A DNA stretch of 64,000 nt from Novosphingobium ovatum (GTDB taxonomy: Bacteria > Pseudomonadota > Alphaproteobacteria > Sphingomonadales > Sphingomonadaceae): NCBI RefSeq assembly GCF_009909235.1, contig NZ_JAAAPO010000005.1, positions 248,001-312,000 of the forward strand. The letters run 5' to 3'. Below are positions 52,239 through 61,844 of this stretch, one piece after another. How positions within the stretch are numbered: the first letter of the stretch is position 1; the number at the start of each line of letters is the position of its first letter. Both the position numbers and the translations under genes were made by a program. Below the pieces are notes generated by a model. It was not told the DNA's origin, made no database searches, and saw only the letters and a program-made list of their open reading frames with translations.

Positions 52239-52505
52239 CTAGCCCTGATCCTGACGACTGGGGGCCACCGCCATCGCCAGCACCACGATCAACGACAATC
52301 CCAACGCGCCCAGCGCCGCGACGATCATCTGTGTCTGCGTCAGCCCGCCCAGCATCAAACTGCCGCCCGCCATGGCGCCTGCCACCACCGCGCCGATCAC
52401 CCCGAACAGCACATGTGTGCGCCGCCGGTACAGCCGCCACGGATTGATCAACCCGAACAAGCCGCCCACAACAGCCCCGATCACAATCAGAACACCCAGT
52501 GCCAT
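52239..52505 (-). CDS. small glycine-rich membrane protein (YeaQ/YmgE-like)
   Basis: This is an 88-residue protein with three hydrophobic helices rich in glycine and alanine (VLIVIGAVVGGLFGLI, VLFGVIGAVVAGAMAGGSLML, MIVAALGALGLSLIVVLAMAV). The G-x3-G spacing resembles the YeaQ/YmgE/GlsB family, often stress-linked, but the match is loose. The ATG at 52505 has AAGGAG six bases upstream. The 246 bases between it and rpmG contain only short palindromes (GCCGCATGCGGC and CCCATG/CATGGG). Confidence 0.65.
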   Translation of the reverse strand: MALGVLIVIGAVVGGLFGLINPWRLYRRRTHVLFGVIGAVVAGAMAGGSLMLGGLTQTQMIVAALGALGLSLIVVLAMAVAPSRQDQG

Positions 52506-52589
52506 GACCATCTCCTTGGCAGATACCCAGAACATTACGTAATCCGCGGACAAGTCCAGCGGATTTCATCCTGTTTGGCCTCCCCTTGC

Positions 52590-52616
52590 AAAAAAGGGCG
52601 ATGCCGCGCACCGCCC
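52590..52616 (-). terminator. terminator of uppP
   Basis: On the minus strand GGGCG-G-TG / CA-T-CGCCC encloses a CGCGG loop and is followed by six Ts (52595-52590). It lies 44 bases after the uppP stop. Confidence 0.75.
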
Positions 52617-52659
52617 CATTTCGCCACGTACCATTGCGGCACGCTTCACACCGCAATCC

Positions 52660-53475
52660 TCACCCCATATGCGACAGGAAATACAGCGCCACGCCGCCCG
52701 CCAGAATGCGATACACCGCAAAGGGGGTGAAACCGCGCCGGCTGATATAGCTGACAAAGCCCTTGATCACGACCAGCGCGACCACAAACGACACGATCGA
52801 GCCAATGGCGATTTCAGGCAGGCCGACCCCGGTCGCGCCGGAGGCCAGTTCGTGGCGGTTGTCCCACACCTGCTTGGCCGTGGCGCCCAGCATGGTGGGA
52901 ATCGCCAGAAAGAACGACAGCTCGGCGGCGGTGCGGCGGTTCAGCCCCATGCACATCGCCCCCATGATCGTCGCGCCCGAACGCGACACGCCCGGAATCA
53001 TCGCCAGACATTGCATAAAGCCCACGCCGATCACCTTGGCAGGCGTCAGTGTCGCGACGTCCTGATACTCGCCCTGCTTGGCAAAGCGTTCGATGATCAG
53101 GATGGCGATGCCCCCCACGATCAGCGCCACCGCGACCACATCGGGGCGCTCCAGCAAGGCGTCGATCCGCTTTTTCAACAGCACGCCCAGCACCGCCGAG
53201 GGCATAAAGGCCAGCAGAATGTTGCCGACAAAGCGGTAGGCACTGACATCGCGGCCAAACAGCCCGCGCAGCACCTCCATGAAGCGGCCCCAATACAGCA
53301 CCACCACCGCCATGATCGCCGGCAACTGGATGACGATGTTGAACACCGCCCACTGCGCCTCGTCATAGCCAAAGAACTTGGTGGCCAGAATCAGGTGGCC
53401 GGTCGAGGATACCGGCAGAAATTCAGTCAAGCCTTCGACCAGCCCCAACAGGGCGGCAACGATCAATAGCGACAT
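52660..53475 (-). CDS. uppP: undecaprenyl-diphosphatase
   Basis: This is a 271-residue integral membrane enzyme (UppP/BacA) that dephosphorylates undecaprenyl diphosphate so that the carrier lipid can be reused for peptidoglycan and polysaccharide synthesis. The two active-site motifs are EGLTEFLPVSSTGHL (about residues 14-28) and PGVSRSGATIMGAM (about 160-173). Seven to eight helices are visible. It also gives low-level bacitracin resistance in other bacteria. A minus-strand terminator follows. Confidence 0.96.
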   Translation of the reverse strand: MSLLIVAALLGLVEGLTEFLPVSSTGHLILATKFFGYDEAQWAVFNIVIQLPAIMAVVVLYWGRFMEVLRGLFGRDVSAYRFVGNILLAFMPSAVLGVLLKKRIDALLERPDVVAVALIVGGIAILIIERFAKQGEYQDVATLTPAKVIGVGFMQCLAMIPGVSRSGATIMGAMCMGLNRRTAAELSFFLAIPTMLGATAKQVWDNRHELASGATGVGLPEIAIGSIVSFVVALVVIKGFVSYISRRGFTPFAVYRILAGGVALYFLSHMG

Positions 53476-53511
53476 CGGCGGTCAGTCTTTCATGGCGAGA
53501 GGAAACGGGTG

Positions 53512-55368
53512 TCAGCTGTCCGCGAACAGCCGGTTCTCGTCAAATTGCAAACTTGCAAGGCGCGCATACAGGCCGCCGGCGCGGGTCAGGCTGTCATGGT
53601 TGCCGATCTCGGCGATGCGGCCGCCATCCATGACAACGATGCGGTCGGCCGCGCGCACCGTGGCCAGCCGGTGGGCAATCACCAGCGTGGTGCGCCGCAC
53701 CATCAGCCGCTCCAGCGCTTCTTGCACCAGACGCTCACTCTCGGCGTCCAGCGCGCTGGTGGCTTCGTCCAGCAACAGGATGGGCGAATCGCGCAGGATC
53801 GCACGGGCAATGGCGATACGCTGACGCTGACCACCCGACAGGCGCGCGCCATTCTCGCCCAGGAACGTGTCCAGCCCCTGCGGCAATTCGCGCAAGAAGC
53901 TTTCGGCATTGGCGGCACGGGCCGCTTCCCAGATCGCCTCGTCGCTGGCGGCCCAATGGCCATAGCGCAGATTGTCACGCGCGCTGGCGGCAAACAGCGT
54001 GCCCTCCTGCGGGACCAGCGCGATACGCTGGCGGATCTCGGCCGGGTCGGCGCTGATCAGCGGCACGCCGTCCAGCTTAACCACCCCGCCCTGCGGGTCA
54101 TAGAAGCGCTGCGCCAATTGGAACAGCGTGCTTTTCCCCGCGCCGGATGGGCCAACAATTGCCACCGTCTCGCCCGGCTCCACAGTCAGGGTGAATTGCG
54201 ACAGGGCGGCAACTTCGGGCCGGCTGGGATAGCGGAAGGTGACATTGTCAAACACCAGCCCGCCGCGCGGCGGCACCGGCAACGCCACCGGGCGGACGGG
54301 CGGCGCGATGGCCGGCTGCTCGTTCAACAGCTCGCTCAAACGGCTGGCAGCACCTGCCCCACGCACCAGATCGCCATAGACCTCGGACAAGGAGCCAAAG
54401 GCGCCCGCCACCAGCGCGCCGGTCAACACGAATTGGGCAATGGTGCCGCCCGAAATCTCGCCACTGGCAACGCCACGCGCGCCCTGCCACATCAACAGCG
54501 TCAGCGAACCCATCACCAGCAACATCGCCACGCTGGTCAGCGTCGAGCGGATGCTGATGCGGCGCTTGGCCGTGGTAAAGCTTTCCTCGACCGCGCCGGC
54601 AAAACGCTCCGCCTCGCGGCGTTCCTGATTGAAGGCCTGCACGATGCGCACCGCGCCCAGCACTTCGGATACCATCGCGCCAATGTCGGCGATGCGGTCC
54701 TGACTACTGCGCGCCTCTTTGCGCAGGCGGCGGCCAAACCAGATGATCGGCACCACCACCACCGGCACGGCAAAGATCAACCCCGCCGTCAGTTTAGGCG
54801 CCAGCGCGAACAGGATGCCCGTGCCCACAATCGCGGTGATGATATTGCGCAACGCCACCGACACGGTCGTGCCCACCACCTGTTCGATCAGGGCGGTGTC
54901 AGCCGTCATGCGGCTGGAGATTTCCTTGGGGCTGTTTTCCTCGAAAAAGCCGGGGGCCTGACGCAGCAGGTTCTGTTGCACGGCCAGCCGGATGTCGGCC
55001 ACGACCCGTTCGCCCAGCCACGAGACATTATAGAACCGCACCGCCGTGCCGATCGCCAGCACCACCACCATGCCAATCAGCATCAGGAACCAGTGGTCGA
55101 TGGTGGCGGTATCGCTGCCTTTGGCAAAGCCCTTGTCGACGACCTGTTTGAACCCCCACGGCACCGACGCCGTGGTCACCGCCGTCACCACCAGCGCCAT
55201 CAAAGCCATGGCCACGCGCGAGGGATAGGCCCGCGCCGCGTTCCAGATCATGCGCAATGGCCCCAGGCTTTGCCGGGGGGCCGGCGAAACAGGTGATTCG
55301 GAGTCCCCGTTTGCCACCGGGGTGACGGGGTCAGGAGAGGTCGCTGTCGCGGGCGCAGGGGCGGTCAT
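53512..55368 (-). CDS. ABC exporter, fused permease and ATPase (MsbA-like)
   Basis: This is a half-transporter of about 618 residues. An alanine/proline-rich N-tail precedes six membrane helices (type I exporter fold, WFGRRLRKEARSSQDRIA intracellular loop). The nucleotide-binding domain has Walker A GPSGAGKST, Q-loop VPQEGTLF, signature LSGGQRQRIAIARA, Walker B ILLLDEATSALD and switch IAHRLATV. Relatives export lipid A, lipids or peptides; the substrate is unknown. The start is uncertain: an ATG at 55431 with AATAGG upstream would add 21 residues. It is divergent from the PHA depolymerase gene. Confidence 0.9.
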   Translation of the reverse strand: MTAPAPATATSPDPVTPVANGDSESPVSPAPRQSLGPLRMIWNAARAYPSRVAMALMALVVTAVTTASVPWGFKQVVDKGFAKGSDTATIDHWFLMLIGMVVVLAIGTAVRFYNVSWLGERVVADIRLAVQQNLLRQAPGFFEENSPKEISSRMTADTALIEQVVGTTVSVALRNIITAIVGTGILFALAPKLTAGLIFAVPVVVVPIIWFGRRLRKEARSSQDRIADIGAMVSEVLGAVRIVQAFNQERREAERFAGAVEESFTTAKRRISIRSTLTSVAMLLVMGSLTLLMWQGARGVASGEISGGTIAQFVLTGALVAGAFGSLSEVYGDLVRGAGAASRLSELLNEQPAIAPPVRPVALPVPPRGGLVFDNVTFRYPSRPEVAALSQFTLTVEPGETVAIVGPSGAGKSTLFQLAQRFYDPQGGVVKLDGVPLISADPAEIRQRIALVPQEGTLFAASARDNLRYGHWAASDEAIWEAARAANAESFLRELPQGLDTFLGENGARLSGGQRQRIAIARAILRDSPILLLDEATSALDAESERLVQEALERLMVRRTTLVIAHRLATVRAADRIVVMDGGRIAEIGNHDSLTRAGGLYARLASLQFDENRLFADS

Positions 55369-55471
55369 GGGCAGCCGCACTATCGGATTTTTATCCGCGA
55401 TGGAACCGCGCAAAACCGTCAGAACTGGCATTTTCACCTATTGGCGCACGATGGTGCATTGCAACAACACA

Positions 55472-55492
55472 CGTTTACAGCCAGTGTAAACG
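55472..55492. promoter_or_regulatory. inverted repeat CGTTTACA-N5-TGTAAACG, candidate operator
   Basis: Two perfect 8-bp arms separated by GCCAG lie 61 bases upstream of the PHA depolymerase start, in the space shared with the divergent ABC exporter gene. The size and symmetry suit a TetR-type or similar dimeric repressor. Confidence 0.6.
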
Positions 55493-55553
55493 CAAACGCA
55501 AACCGGGTGCGCAGGGTTTTACCGCCCACCCCTGCCGTCACAAAGGGCTCGCC

Positions 55554-56840
55554 ATGTTGTACAACGCCTACGAACTGCAACGCAGCTTCATGTCCGGGGC
55601 CAGCGCCTGGGCATCGGTCGTGGCCGAACTGGTGCAAAATCCGGCCATGCCCACCGCCATGCTGGGCATGGGGCCGGTGATGTCTTCGGCGCTGGATGTG
55701 TTTGCCCATGCCGCCATGCCGCGCGGCAAACCCGCCTTTGATATCGAGAGCGTCAATCTGGGCGGCGTCGACCACCCCGTGACCGAGGCGATCGTGCAGC
55801 ATCGCCCGTTCGGCAACTTGTTGCGCTTTACCCATCCGGGCCTGCCCGCCAACGCGCCCAAGATGCTGATCGTCGCCCCGATGAGCGGCCACTATGCCAC
55901 CTTGCTGCGCGGCACGGTCGCCCGCTTGGTTGAAAGCATGGAAGTCTACATCACCGATTGGGCCGACGCCAAAATGGTGCCGATCGAGGCGGGCCATTTC
56001 GATCTGGATGACTATATCGATTATCTGATCGGTTTTCTGGAGCATATCGGCCCCAACGCGCATATGCTGGCCGTGTGCCAGCCCAGCGTGCCCGCCTATG
56101 CCGCCACCGCCGTGATGGGCGCGGCCAAGCACCCCTGCCGCCCGCTGACGCTAACCATGATGGGCGGCCCGGTCGACACGCGTGAGGCGCCCACCAGCGT
56201 CAACGACATCGCCGTCAACCGCCCGCTGGCGTGGTTCCAGCACCATGTGGTGGCCACCGTGCCGCTGCATTACCCCGGCGCCGGCCGCAAGGTGTATCCT
56301 GGCTTTCTGCAATTGGCCGGGTTCATGAGCATGAACCTGCAAAGCCATCTGATGAGCCATTGGCAGATGTTCAAGCATCTGGTCGATGGCGATGGCGAAA
56401 GCGCCGATTCGTCCAAGGCGTTCTATGAGGAATATCGCAGCGTCTGTGACATGACCGCCGATTTCTATCTGCAAACGATCGAGCATGTGTTCCAGAAGCA
56501 CAGCCTGCCCAAGGGCGAGTTCGTCCACCGCGGCGCGCCGATCGATCTGGGCGCGATCACCGACACCGCCCTGCTGGCGGTCGAGGGCGAGCGTGACGAC
56601 ATTTCCGGCATCGGCCAGACCAAGGCCGCGCTGAAACTGGCGCATAACCTGCCCGAGGCGAACAAGCGCTATTTGCTGGCCGAGAAGGTGGGCCATTACG
56701 GCATTTTCAACGGCAGCCGCTGGCGCGACCGCATCGCGCCTGTGGTGGAAGAATGGGTTGCGGCGCATTCCAATCGTGAGGGGGCCAGCAGCGAGGACGC
56801 CACCACCCCCAAGACGCGCAGCCTGAAGGCGGTGAAGTAA
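55554..56840 (+). CDS. phaZ: intracellular polyhydroxyalkanoate depolymerase
   Basis: This is a 428-residue PHA depolymerase of the PhaZ1 type, which releases 3-hydroxyacids from intracellular PHA granules. It has an alpha/beta-hydrolase fold with a cysteine nucleophile: Cys175 in AVCQPSVPAYA replaces the usual serine, as in Ralstonia PhaZ1. The opening MLYNAYELQRSFMSG is typical, as are VYITDWADAKMVP and EKVGHYGIFNGSRWR with the catalytic His. AAGGG lies upstream of the start. An inverted repeat in its promoter region suggests repression by a dedicated regulator. Confidence 0.93.
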   Translation: MLYNAYELQRSFMSGASAWASVVAELVQNPAMPTAMLGMGPVMSSALDVFAHAAMPRGKPAFDIESVNLGGVDHPVTEAIVQHRPFGNLLRFTHPGLPANAPKMLIVAPMSGHYATLLRGTVARLVESMEVYITDWADAKMVPIEAGHFDLDDYIDYLIGFLEHIGPNAHMLAVCQPSVPAYAATAVMGAAKHPCRPLTLTMMGGPVDTREAPTSVNDIAVNRPLAWFQHHVVATVPLHYPGAGRKVYPGFLQLAGFMSMNLQSHLMSHWQMFKHLVDGDGESADSSKAFYEEYRSVCDMTADFYLQTIEHVFQKHSLPKGEFVHRGAPIDLGAITDTALLAVEGERDDISGIGQTKAALKLAHNLPEANKRYLLAEKVGHYGIFNGSRWRDRIAPVVEEWVAAHSNREGASSEDATTPKTRSLKAVK

Positions 56841-56859
56841 GCACCTCGTCATACACATG

Positions 56860-56896
56860 AAAAGGGGCGGATGGGGATCACCCACCCGCCCCTTTT
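56860..56896. terminator. bidirectional terminator between phaZ and lipoprotein gene
   Basis: An 11-bp stem AAAAGGGGCGG/CCGCCCCTTTT continues past one A-C mismatch into TGGG/CCCA. It has Ts at the end on both strands and lies between two convergent stops. Confidence 0.85.
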
Positions 56897-56919
56897 GCTT
56901 GGGCGTTATGCCGATGGGG

Positions 56920-57843
56920 TCAGGGCTTGAAACCCGCCGCTGCGCCCGCCGCAGAACTGCTGGTAGCGGTGTTGCGCAGATACCAGCCATAGGCCATCTC
57001 GACCGCCTGCGGGCCAAAGAACCCACCCGAAAACGCGCCGGTCATGCCACTGGTGTTATTGGCGCCGGGGGTCAGCGTCCCCGAAAAGCCCGACGTGCCC
57101 GATGCAATCGTCCCGCTGCCGGTAAAGCTGCCCAACGCAACCGTGCTGGGCGCGCCGGCGTTCCCTCCCAACAGCGTGCCATTCAGCGAGAGCGTCGTGG
57201 CCACCGTGCCAGCCGCAAAATTGGCGCTGAACGTGGCGCTGGAATTGCCCGTCAGGGTGTACGCGCCATTGGCGTCGACATGCGTGCCACCCACGCTGGT
57301 GGTGTAATTGGCGCTACCCGAACGCGGGACATCGCTGGCCAAGGTCGGCACACCGCCCACCGCCATATAAACATTGGCCGTGCCACCACTACTGTTCGGT
57401 TTCAGCCACAGGCCGGTCAGCGTATAGCTGAGATTGACGCCGTTCACCTGCGCAGTGGCGATGGTCAGCTGTTCGTTGGTGGCGCTGTTGCGCCAGACCA
57501 TGCGGCCGCTGGTGCTTTGCGTCGCATCCACCATGGCGGGCGTAAACACCGAGGTTGCCCCGCCACTGGGCGCGCTCAGCGTATAGCTGTCTGCCCCTGC
57601 ATCATAGGCGATCGTCACGCCCTGACCAAAGGCCTGCGTCGTCTGATTCGACTGACCGATGATGCCGCTGCCCACGGTCCAGCCCACGCCGCCCGACTGG
57701 AATGTCTGATTGCCGCCCAATTGGGACAGCGTACGATAAGTCGGGCCGGGCGTACTGGCCACCCCGCCACCGCTGTCGCCACCACCACAGCCCGTCAAAG
57801 CCAGCCCCGCCATCAGCGGGAGCAGCATCTTTTTGTTGATCAT
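56920..57843 (-). CDS. TbpB-like surface lipoprotein
   Basis: This is a 307-residue lipoprotein (lipobox LALTGC, Cys19, then a glycine/serine linker). The mature part is almost all beta-strand, serine/threonine/glycine-rich. It ends with MTGAFSGGFFGPQAVEMAYGWYLRN, which resembles the closing motif of the eight-stranded barrel of transferrin-binding protein B and Slam-dependent surface lipoproteins. No TbpA-like receptor or Slam gene is in the window. AGAGGGTG precedes the ATG at 57843. A function in ligand capture or attachment is an inference. Confidence 0.75.
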   Translation of the reverse strand: MINKKMLLPLMAGLALTGCGGGDSGGGVASTPGPTYRTLSQLGGNQTFQSGGVGWTVGSGIIGQSNQTTQAFGQGVTIAYDAGADSYTLSAPSGGATSVFTPAMVDATQSTSGRMVWRNSATNEQLTIATAQVNGVNLSYTLTGLWLKPNSSGGTANVYMAVGGVPTLASDVPRSGSANYTTSVGGTHVDANGAYTLTGNSSATFSANFAAGTVATTLSLNGTLLGGNAGAPSTVALGSFTGSGTIASGTSGFSGTLTPGANNTSGMTGAFSGGFFGPQAVEMAYGWYLRNTATSSSAAGAAAGFKP

Positions 57844-58003
57844 GTCGCACCCTCTTGTCTCGTCAGCCCATCGGGACCGCCTGTCGCCGGCAGAGCGCAA
57901 GCCCTTTTATGCGCCGCCCACGCGGCAATACCTATGGCGTAAAGCCAAAGAACGTCAAACCGGAATCGCGCATGTGCTTTTGCGCCGGGGGGAGGGATGG
58001 CCC

Positions 58004-59149
58004 TTACAAAACTTCGAAAAGCCCCGCCGCGCCCTGACCGCCGCCCACGCACATGGCCACGACGACATGGCGCACCCCGCGCCGCCGCCCCTCGATCAAG
58101 GCGTGCATCGCCAGCCGCACACCGGTCATGCCATAGGGATGACCAATCGCCAGCGCGCCGCCATTGACGTTCAGCCGGTCAGGCGGAATGCCCAGCACGT
58201 CGCGGCAATGCACCACCTGCACGGCATAGGCCTCGTTCAGTTCCCACAGGCCGATGTCATCAATGGTCAGGCCATGGCGCGCCAGCAATTTGGGGATGGC
58301 ATGGATCGGGCCGGTACCCATCGCCTCGGGCGCGACGCCGGCCACCGCCATGCCGCAATAGCGCCCCAGCGGCGCCAGCCCGGCGCGCGCGGCGCTGGCG
58401 GCCTCCATCATCACCACGGCGGCCGCGCCATCAGACATCTGACAGGCATTGCCCGCCGTCAGCACGCCATCAGGCGTGACCGGGCGCAGTGCCGCCAAGG
58501 CGCGGGCGCTGGTACGGAGCCGGATGCCTTCGTCATGGGACAGGCCGGCAAAGGGGACAATTTCGGCATCAAAAGCGCCCGCTGCCTGCGCCGCCGCCGC
58601 CCGCCGGTGCGATTCCAGCGCATAGGCGTCCATGTGCGCACGGCTGATCCCGGTGGTGCGGGCCAGATGCTCGCCAGTGGGCAGCATCAGCCAATAGGCG
58701 CTGGGCATCGCGACCTGTAGCGCTGGGTCAGGCGTATAGCGCAGCGCGTCATTCTGCGTCTGGGTGACCGATTCCTGACCGCCCGCAACAACGGTCTCCA
58801 TCCCTTCGGCGGTGATCTGGCGCGCGGCGGTGGCGATCGCCATCAAGCCCGACGCGCATTGCCGATCCACATGCATCCCCGGCACACCGACCGGCAAGCC
58901 AGCCGCCAAAGCCACCATGCGCCCCAGATTGGGCCATTGCCCGCCCTGCGGCACGGCCGCGCCCCACACCACGTCCTCGATCGCGGCAGGATCGATCCCC
59001 GCCCGCGCCACCGCCGCGGCCAAGGCATGTGCGCCCATCGCCACCGGATGCACATCACGATAGACCCCGCGATAGGCCCGCGCCACCGGCGTGCGCGCCG
59101 CCGCCACGATCACGGCGTCTCGATGGGCAAAGGGCATGGGGGGCGACAT
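58004..59149 (-). CDS. thiolase (acetyl-CoA C-acyltransferase)
   Basis: This is a 381-residue thiolase. The nucleophile Cys98 is in DRQCASGL, the second signature [17 protein letters not shown] contains the catalytic His, and CVGGGQG near the end has the second cysteine. It could act in beta-oxidation (degradative) or make acetoacetyl-CoA. The sequence alone does not decide, but the longer QCASGL context resembles FadA-type enzymes. No hydratase/dehydrogenase partner is adjacent, although phaZ lies 2 kb away. Confidence 0.92.
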   Translation of the reverse strand: MSPPMPFAHRDAVIVAAARTPVARAYRGVYRDVHPVAMGAHALAAAVARAGIDPAAIEDVVWGAAVPQGGQWPNLGRMVALAAGLPVGVPGMHVDRQCASGLMAIATAARQITAEGMETVVAGGQESVTQTQNDALRYTPDPALQVAMPSAYWLMLPTGEHLARTTGISRAHMDAYALESHRRAAAAQAAGAFDAEIVPFAGLSHDEGIRLRTSARALAALRPVTPDGVLTAGNACQMSDGAAAVVMMEAASAARAGLAPLGRYCGMAVAGVAPEAMGTGPIHAIPKLLARHGLTIDDIGLWELNEAYAVQVVHCRDVLGIPPDRLNVNGGALAIGHPYGMTGVRLAMHALIEGRRRGVRHVVVAMCVGGGQGAAGLFEVL

Positions 59150-59227
59150 CGCGCCCCCATGGACCAGCCCGCGCTGCGGCGCAATATGCGCTTTGGTCGG
59201 GCGTTTACGGCGTGAAACGGACGGCGC

Positions 59228-60376
59228 TCATTCGGCCACCACCGGCCGGCCTGCGGCGCGCCACCGCTTGGGCAGGGCGTTCATCCAACCCTGTGCGGGC
59301 TTTTCCACGCCATGATACAGCACGACCGAAGCCAGCACGATCAGCGCCACCAACCCCGCCAGATGTCCCAGCCCCATCGCCGGCGCGCCATTGCTGCCGA
59401 TGTGATGCACAAAGGCCAGTTTGAACACCACGAACAACAGGTAATGCACCAAATAGGTCGAGTAGCTGATCTCGCCCAGATAGTGCAGGACTCGCCCGCC
59501 CAGTACCCGCGCGATCGGACCATCGTCCAGCGCCAGCGCCATGATCAGCGCGGCAAACACCGGCGGCCAGACCAGCGTTTCGGGCAGTTCCAGCGCCGCC
59601 GACAGCACCAGCAGCGCAAACAGCGCCATCCACGCCGCCGAGGCAGCCCCCGGTCGCTCGTGCCAATGGCCCCACAACATGCGCAGGATATTGCCCGTCC
59701 AGAACTCCAGCAAACAGCGCATCAAGCCCAGTTGCGGGATGTCAAAGCCCAGCTTGCGCGTGCCCTGAATGGCGAAATACAGCCAGATCGCCGCCATCAG
59801 CGCAGCCCCCACCGCGATCAGCCCGCCCACCGACAGCCGCCGCCATGGCGCCACCAGCGCCACGGCCGGAAACACCAGATAGGCCGCCATCTCGCAACTG
59901 ATGGACCATGCCGGATCGTTCCATTCCAGCACGCGGGTAAAGCCCCAGTTCTGCATCAGCAGGTAATGCAGCGGCAGATCGGCAAAGGGATAGGACGATG
60001 TATCGCGCCCCGTCACCGCCAGCGCCAGCGCCAGAGCAACAAAGCCAGTCAGCACCACCGCATGCAGCGGCCAGATGCGCGCGATGCGCCGCCACCAGAA
60101 CTGGCGCACCCCGGCCCAATCAATGCCCTCCATCCGTTCGCCATAGGTGTGCCACAGCACAAACCCTGACAGGATGAAGAACAGATCCACCGCCAGATAG
60201 CCGCGCGCCGTCATCTGGATGTACCAGCCCGGCATCGTGTCCACCAAGGTCATGCGCAAGTGGTAAAGCACCACAAACCAAGCCGCGATACCGCGTATGC
60301 CGGTCAGCGCCGCCCATTGGCGCGGCCCCGAAACCGGAGGCGCCCTATTATCCGTTTGTGTCGCACCCACACCCAT
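59228..60376 (-). CDS. acyltransferase 3 family membrane protein
   Basis: This is a membrane acyltransferase of about 382 residues of the OafA/acyltransferase-3 type, with roughly ten helices. It begins with the typical ALTGIRGIAAWFVVLYHL, where Arg and His are catalytic-site residues. RGYLAVDLFFILSGFVLWHTYG and FWWRRIARIWPLH follow, with WSISCEMAAYLVFP and GEISYSTYLVHYLL further on. It would acetylate or otherwise acylate a glycan. Starts at 60376 (ATG) and 60370 (GTG, better spaced after GGGGA) are both possible. It lies 55 bases downstream of the O-glycosylation ligase stop. Confidence 0.88.
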   Translation of the reverse strand: MGVGATQTDNRAPPVSGPRQWAALTGIRGIAAWFVVLYHLRMTLVDTMPGWYIQMTARGYLAVDLFFILSGFVLWHTYGERMEGIDWAGVRQFWWRRIARIWPLHAVVLTGFVALALALAVTGRDTSSYPFADLPLHYLLMQNWGFTRVLEWNDPAWSISCEMAAYLVFPAVALVAPWRRLSVGGLIAVGAALMAAIWLYFAIQGTRKLGFDIPQLGLMRCLLEFWTGNILRMLWGHWHERPGAASAAWMALFALLVLSAALELPETLVWPPVFAALIMALALDDGPIARVLGGRVLHYLGEISYSTYLVHYLLFVVFKLAFVHHIGSNGAPAMGLGHLAGLVALIVLASVVLYHGVEKPAQGWMNALPKRWRAAGRPVVAE

Positions 60377-60431
60377 TCCCCAAAACCGGCGTGATTGTCC
60401 GGCCGCCCGCACCCGCAGGCGGCCAAAGGTT

Positions 60432-61844
60432 TCAGGCCATGCCCATTGGCGTCACGCCATGTCCGCCAGCCGGGGGCTGAACCGGGCTGACGGCGCCCGG
60501 CACCACCATACGGCGACCGCCTCCGGGGGCGTCCTGCGCGGCGTTGCGGCGGCGCACGATCTGCACCAGCCCGATTTGCAGACCGATCAACATATAGACA
60601 AACGGCTGATAGGCGATGCCGACAAAGGCCGCGCCCAGCAGATAGATGAAGTGCCCCTGTTGCAGCGCCAGCGCCAGCGCCGCATCACGCTTGTCGCTGG
60701 GGTGCTCGCTGCGGCGCAATCGGCGTTGCACGCCCTCCAGTTGCAGAATGCCGGTCAATTGCAGCGTCAGCCACAGCAACAGCCCCGGCCAGCCCTGCTC
60801 GCCCAGCATTTCGAAATAGGCCGAGTGGAAGGCGCGGCCATTGTCTTCCACCTTGTCCTTGCGCACGACCACGGTGTTGCCGCTGTTGTCCGCATCGGTG
60901 GTGGTGATCAACAGGCGGTTGCCACGATAGGAATCAAACCCGCCGCCGAACGGATTCTCCGCCGCATAGCCAATCGTCCAGCCCCACACCGCCAGACGGG
61001 TCGAGGCCGACTGGTCCGACTGGTTGTTCTGAATGGTGTTCATGCGGTTGGAAAAGCTGTTGGGCAGCACAGTCGTGGCAAGAAATGCGCCCAGACCGAT
61101 CAACCCGACATAGACAAAGCGGTACTTGACCGAACGCAGCATCAGCACCGCCAGCAATCCCATGCACAACAGGCCGGTGCGCGCCTCGGTGCCGACCGGA
61201 ATCAACAGCGCCGAGAACACCAGCGCATAGGCAAACATCCGCGTCTGTTTGCTGGCCGGGATGATGGTGCCATATTTCGACAGCCACAACACCAGCGGGA
61301 TGATCGCAATGGCGACGCAGGCCAGCGTCGAACCTTCGTACAGGCCGGTGTTGTCGTTCACCAGGAACTTGAGCGTGCCGTAACCGCCACCGCCCGCCAG
61401 CGTCTTGATCGCGCCATTGATGATGATCGCGGCGGCCGAGAGCACCATGACCAGTGCCGCCGATTCCAGCCGCAAATGCGTGCGCAGTGTCAAAGGCAGG
61501 AAGGCTGCAAACACCAGCGATTTCCACACCCAATCCCATTTCGCCGCCGCATAGGTGGGAAACGCCGCATTCATCGTTGTGGCAAAGCAATAGACCAGCA
61601 AGGTCAGGATCAAGCCCTGACGCAGCGAGAGCCGCGTGCCTTCCTTGTTGTCAAAGAACAGCCAGCCGACCACCGCCATCACGAACACGATCAACGACAC
61701 CGGAATCGAGGTCAGAAAGCCAAAGGCGATCTTTTGCGGGGCGACGATGTCAATATAGAGATAAGCCAGCACCCACAAAAACGGGCGGCGCAGCCCCATC
61801 GCCAGGAAAAAAGCCAAAAACCCGGCCAAGAATAAATCACGCAT
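60432..61844 (-). CDS. O-antigen-ligase-type protein, exosortase-A-system O-glycosylation ligase
   Basis: This is a 470-residue multi-pass membrane protein of the WaaL/Wzy_C type. Its N-terminus MRDLFLAGFLAFFLAMGLRRPF and the following AYLYIDIVAPQ resemble the putative O-glycosylation ligases that accompany exosortase A. The large periplasmic loop contains STRLAVWGWTIGYAAENPFGGG and AFHSAYFEMLGEQGWPGLLLW. It would join a lipid-linked glycan to a protein or polymer. GGAGG precedes its start, which overlaps the stop of an upstream small gene by eight bases. Confidence 0.82.
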   Translation of the reverse strand: MRDLFLAGFLAFFLAMGLRRPFLWVLAYLYIDIVAPQKIAFGFLTSIPVSLIVFVMAVVGWLFFDNKEGTRLSLRQGLILTLLVYCFATTMNAAFPTYAAAKWDWVWKSLVFAAFLPLTLRTHLRLESAALVMVLSAAAIIINGAIKTLAGGGGYGTLKFLVNDNTGLYEGSTLACVAIAIIPLVLWLSKYGTIIPASKQTRMFAYALVFSALLIPVGTEARTGLLCMGLLAVLMLRSVKYRFVYVGLIGLGAFLATTVLPNSFSNRMNTIQNNQSDQSASTRLAVWGWTIGYAAENPFGGGFDSYRGNRLLITTTDADNSGNTVVVRKDKVEDNGRAFHSAYFEMLGEQGWPGLLLWLTLQLTGILQLEGVQRRLRRSEHPSDKRDAALALALQQGHFIYLLGAAFVGIAYQPFVYMLIGLQIGLVQIVRRRNAAQDAPGGGRRMVVPGAVSPVQPPAGGHGVTPMGMA

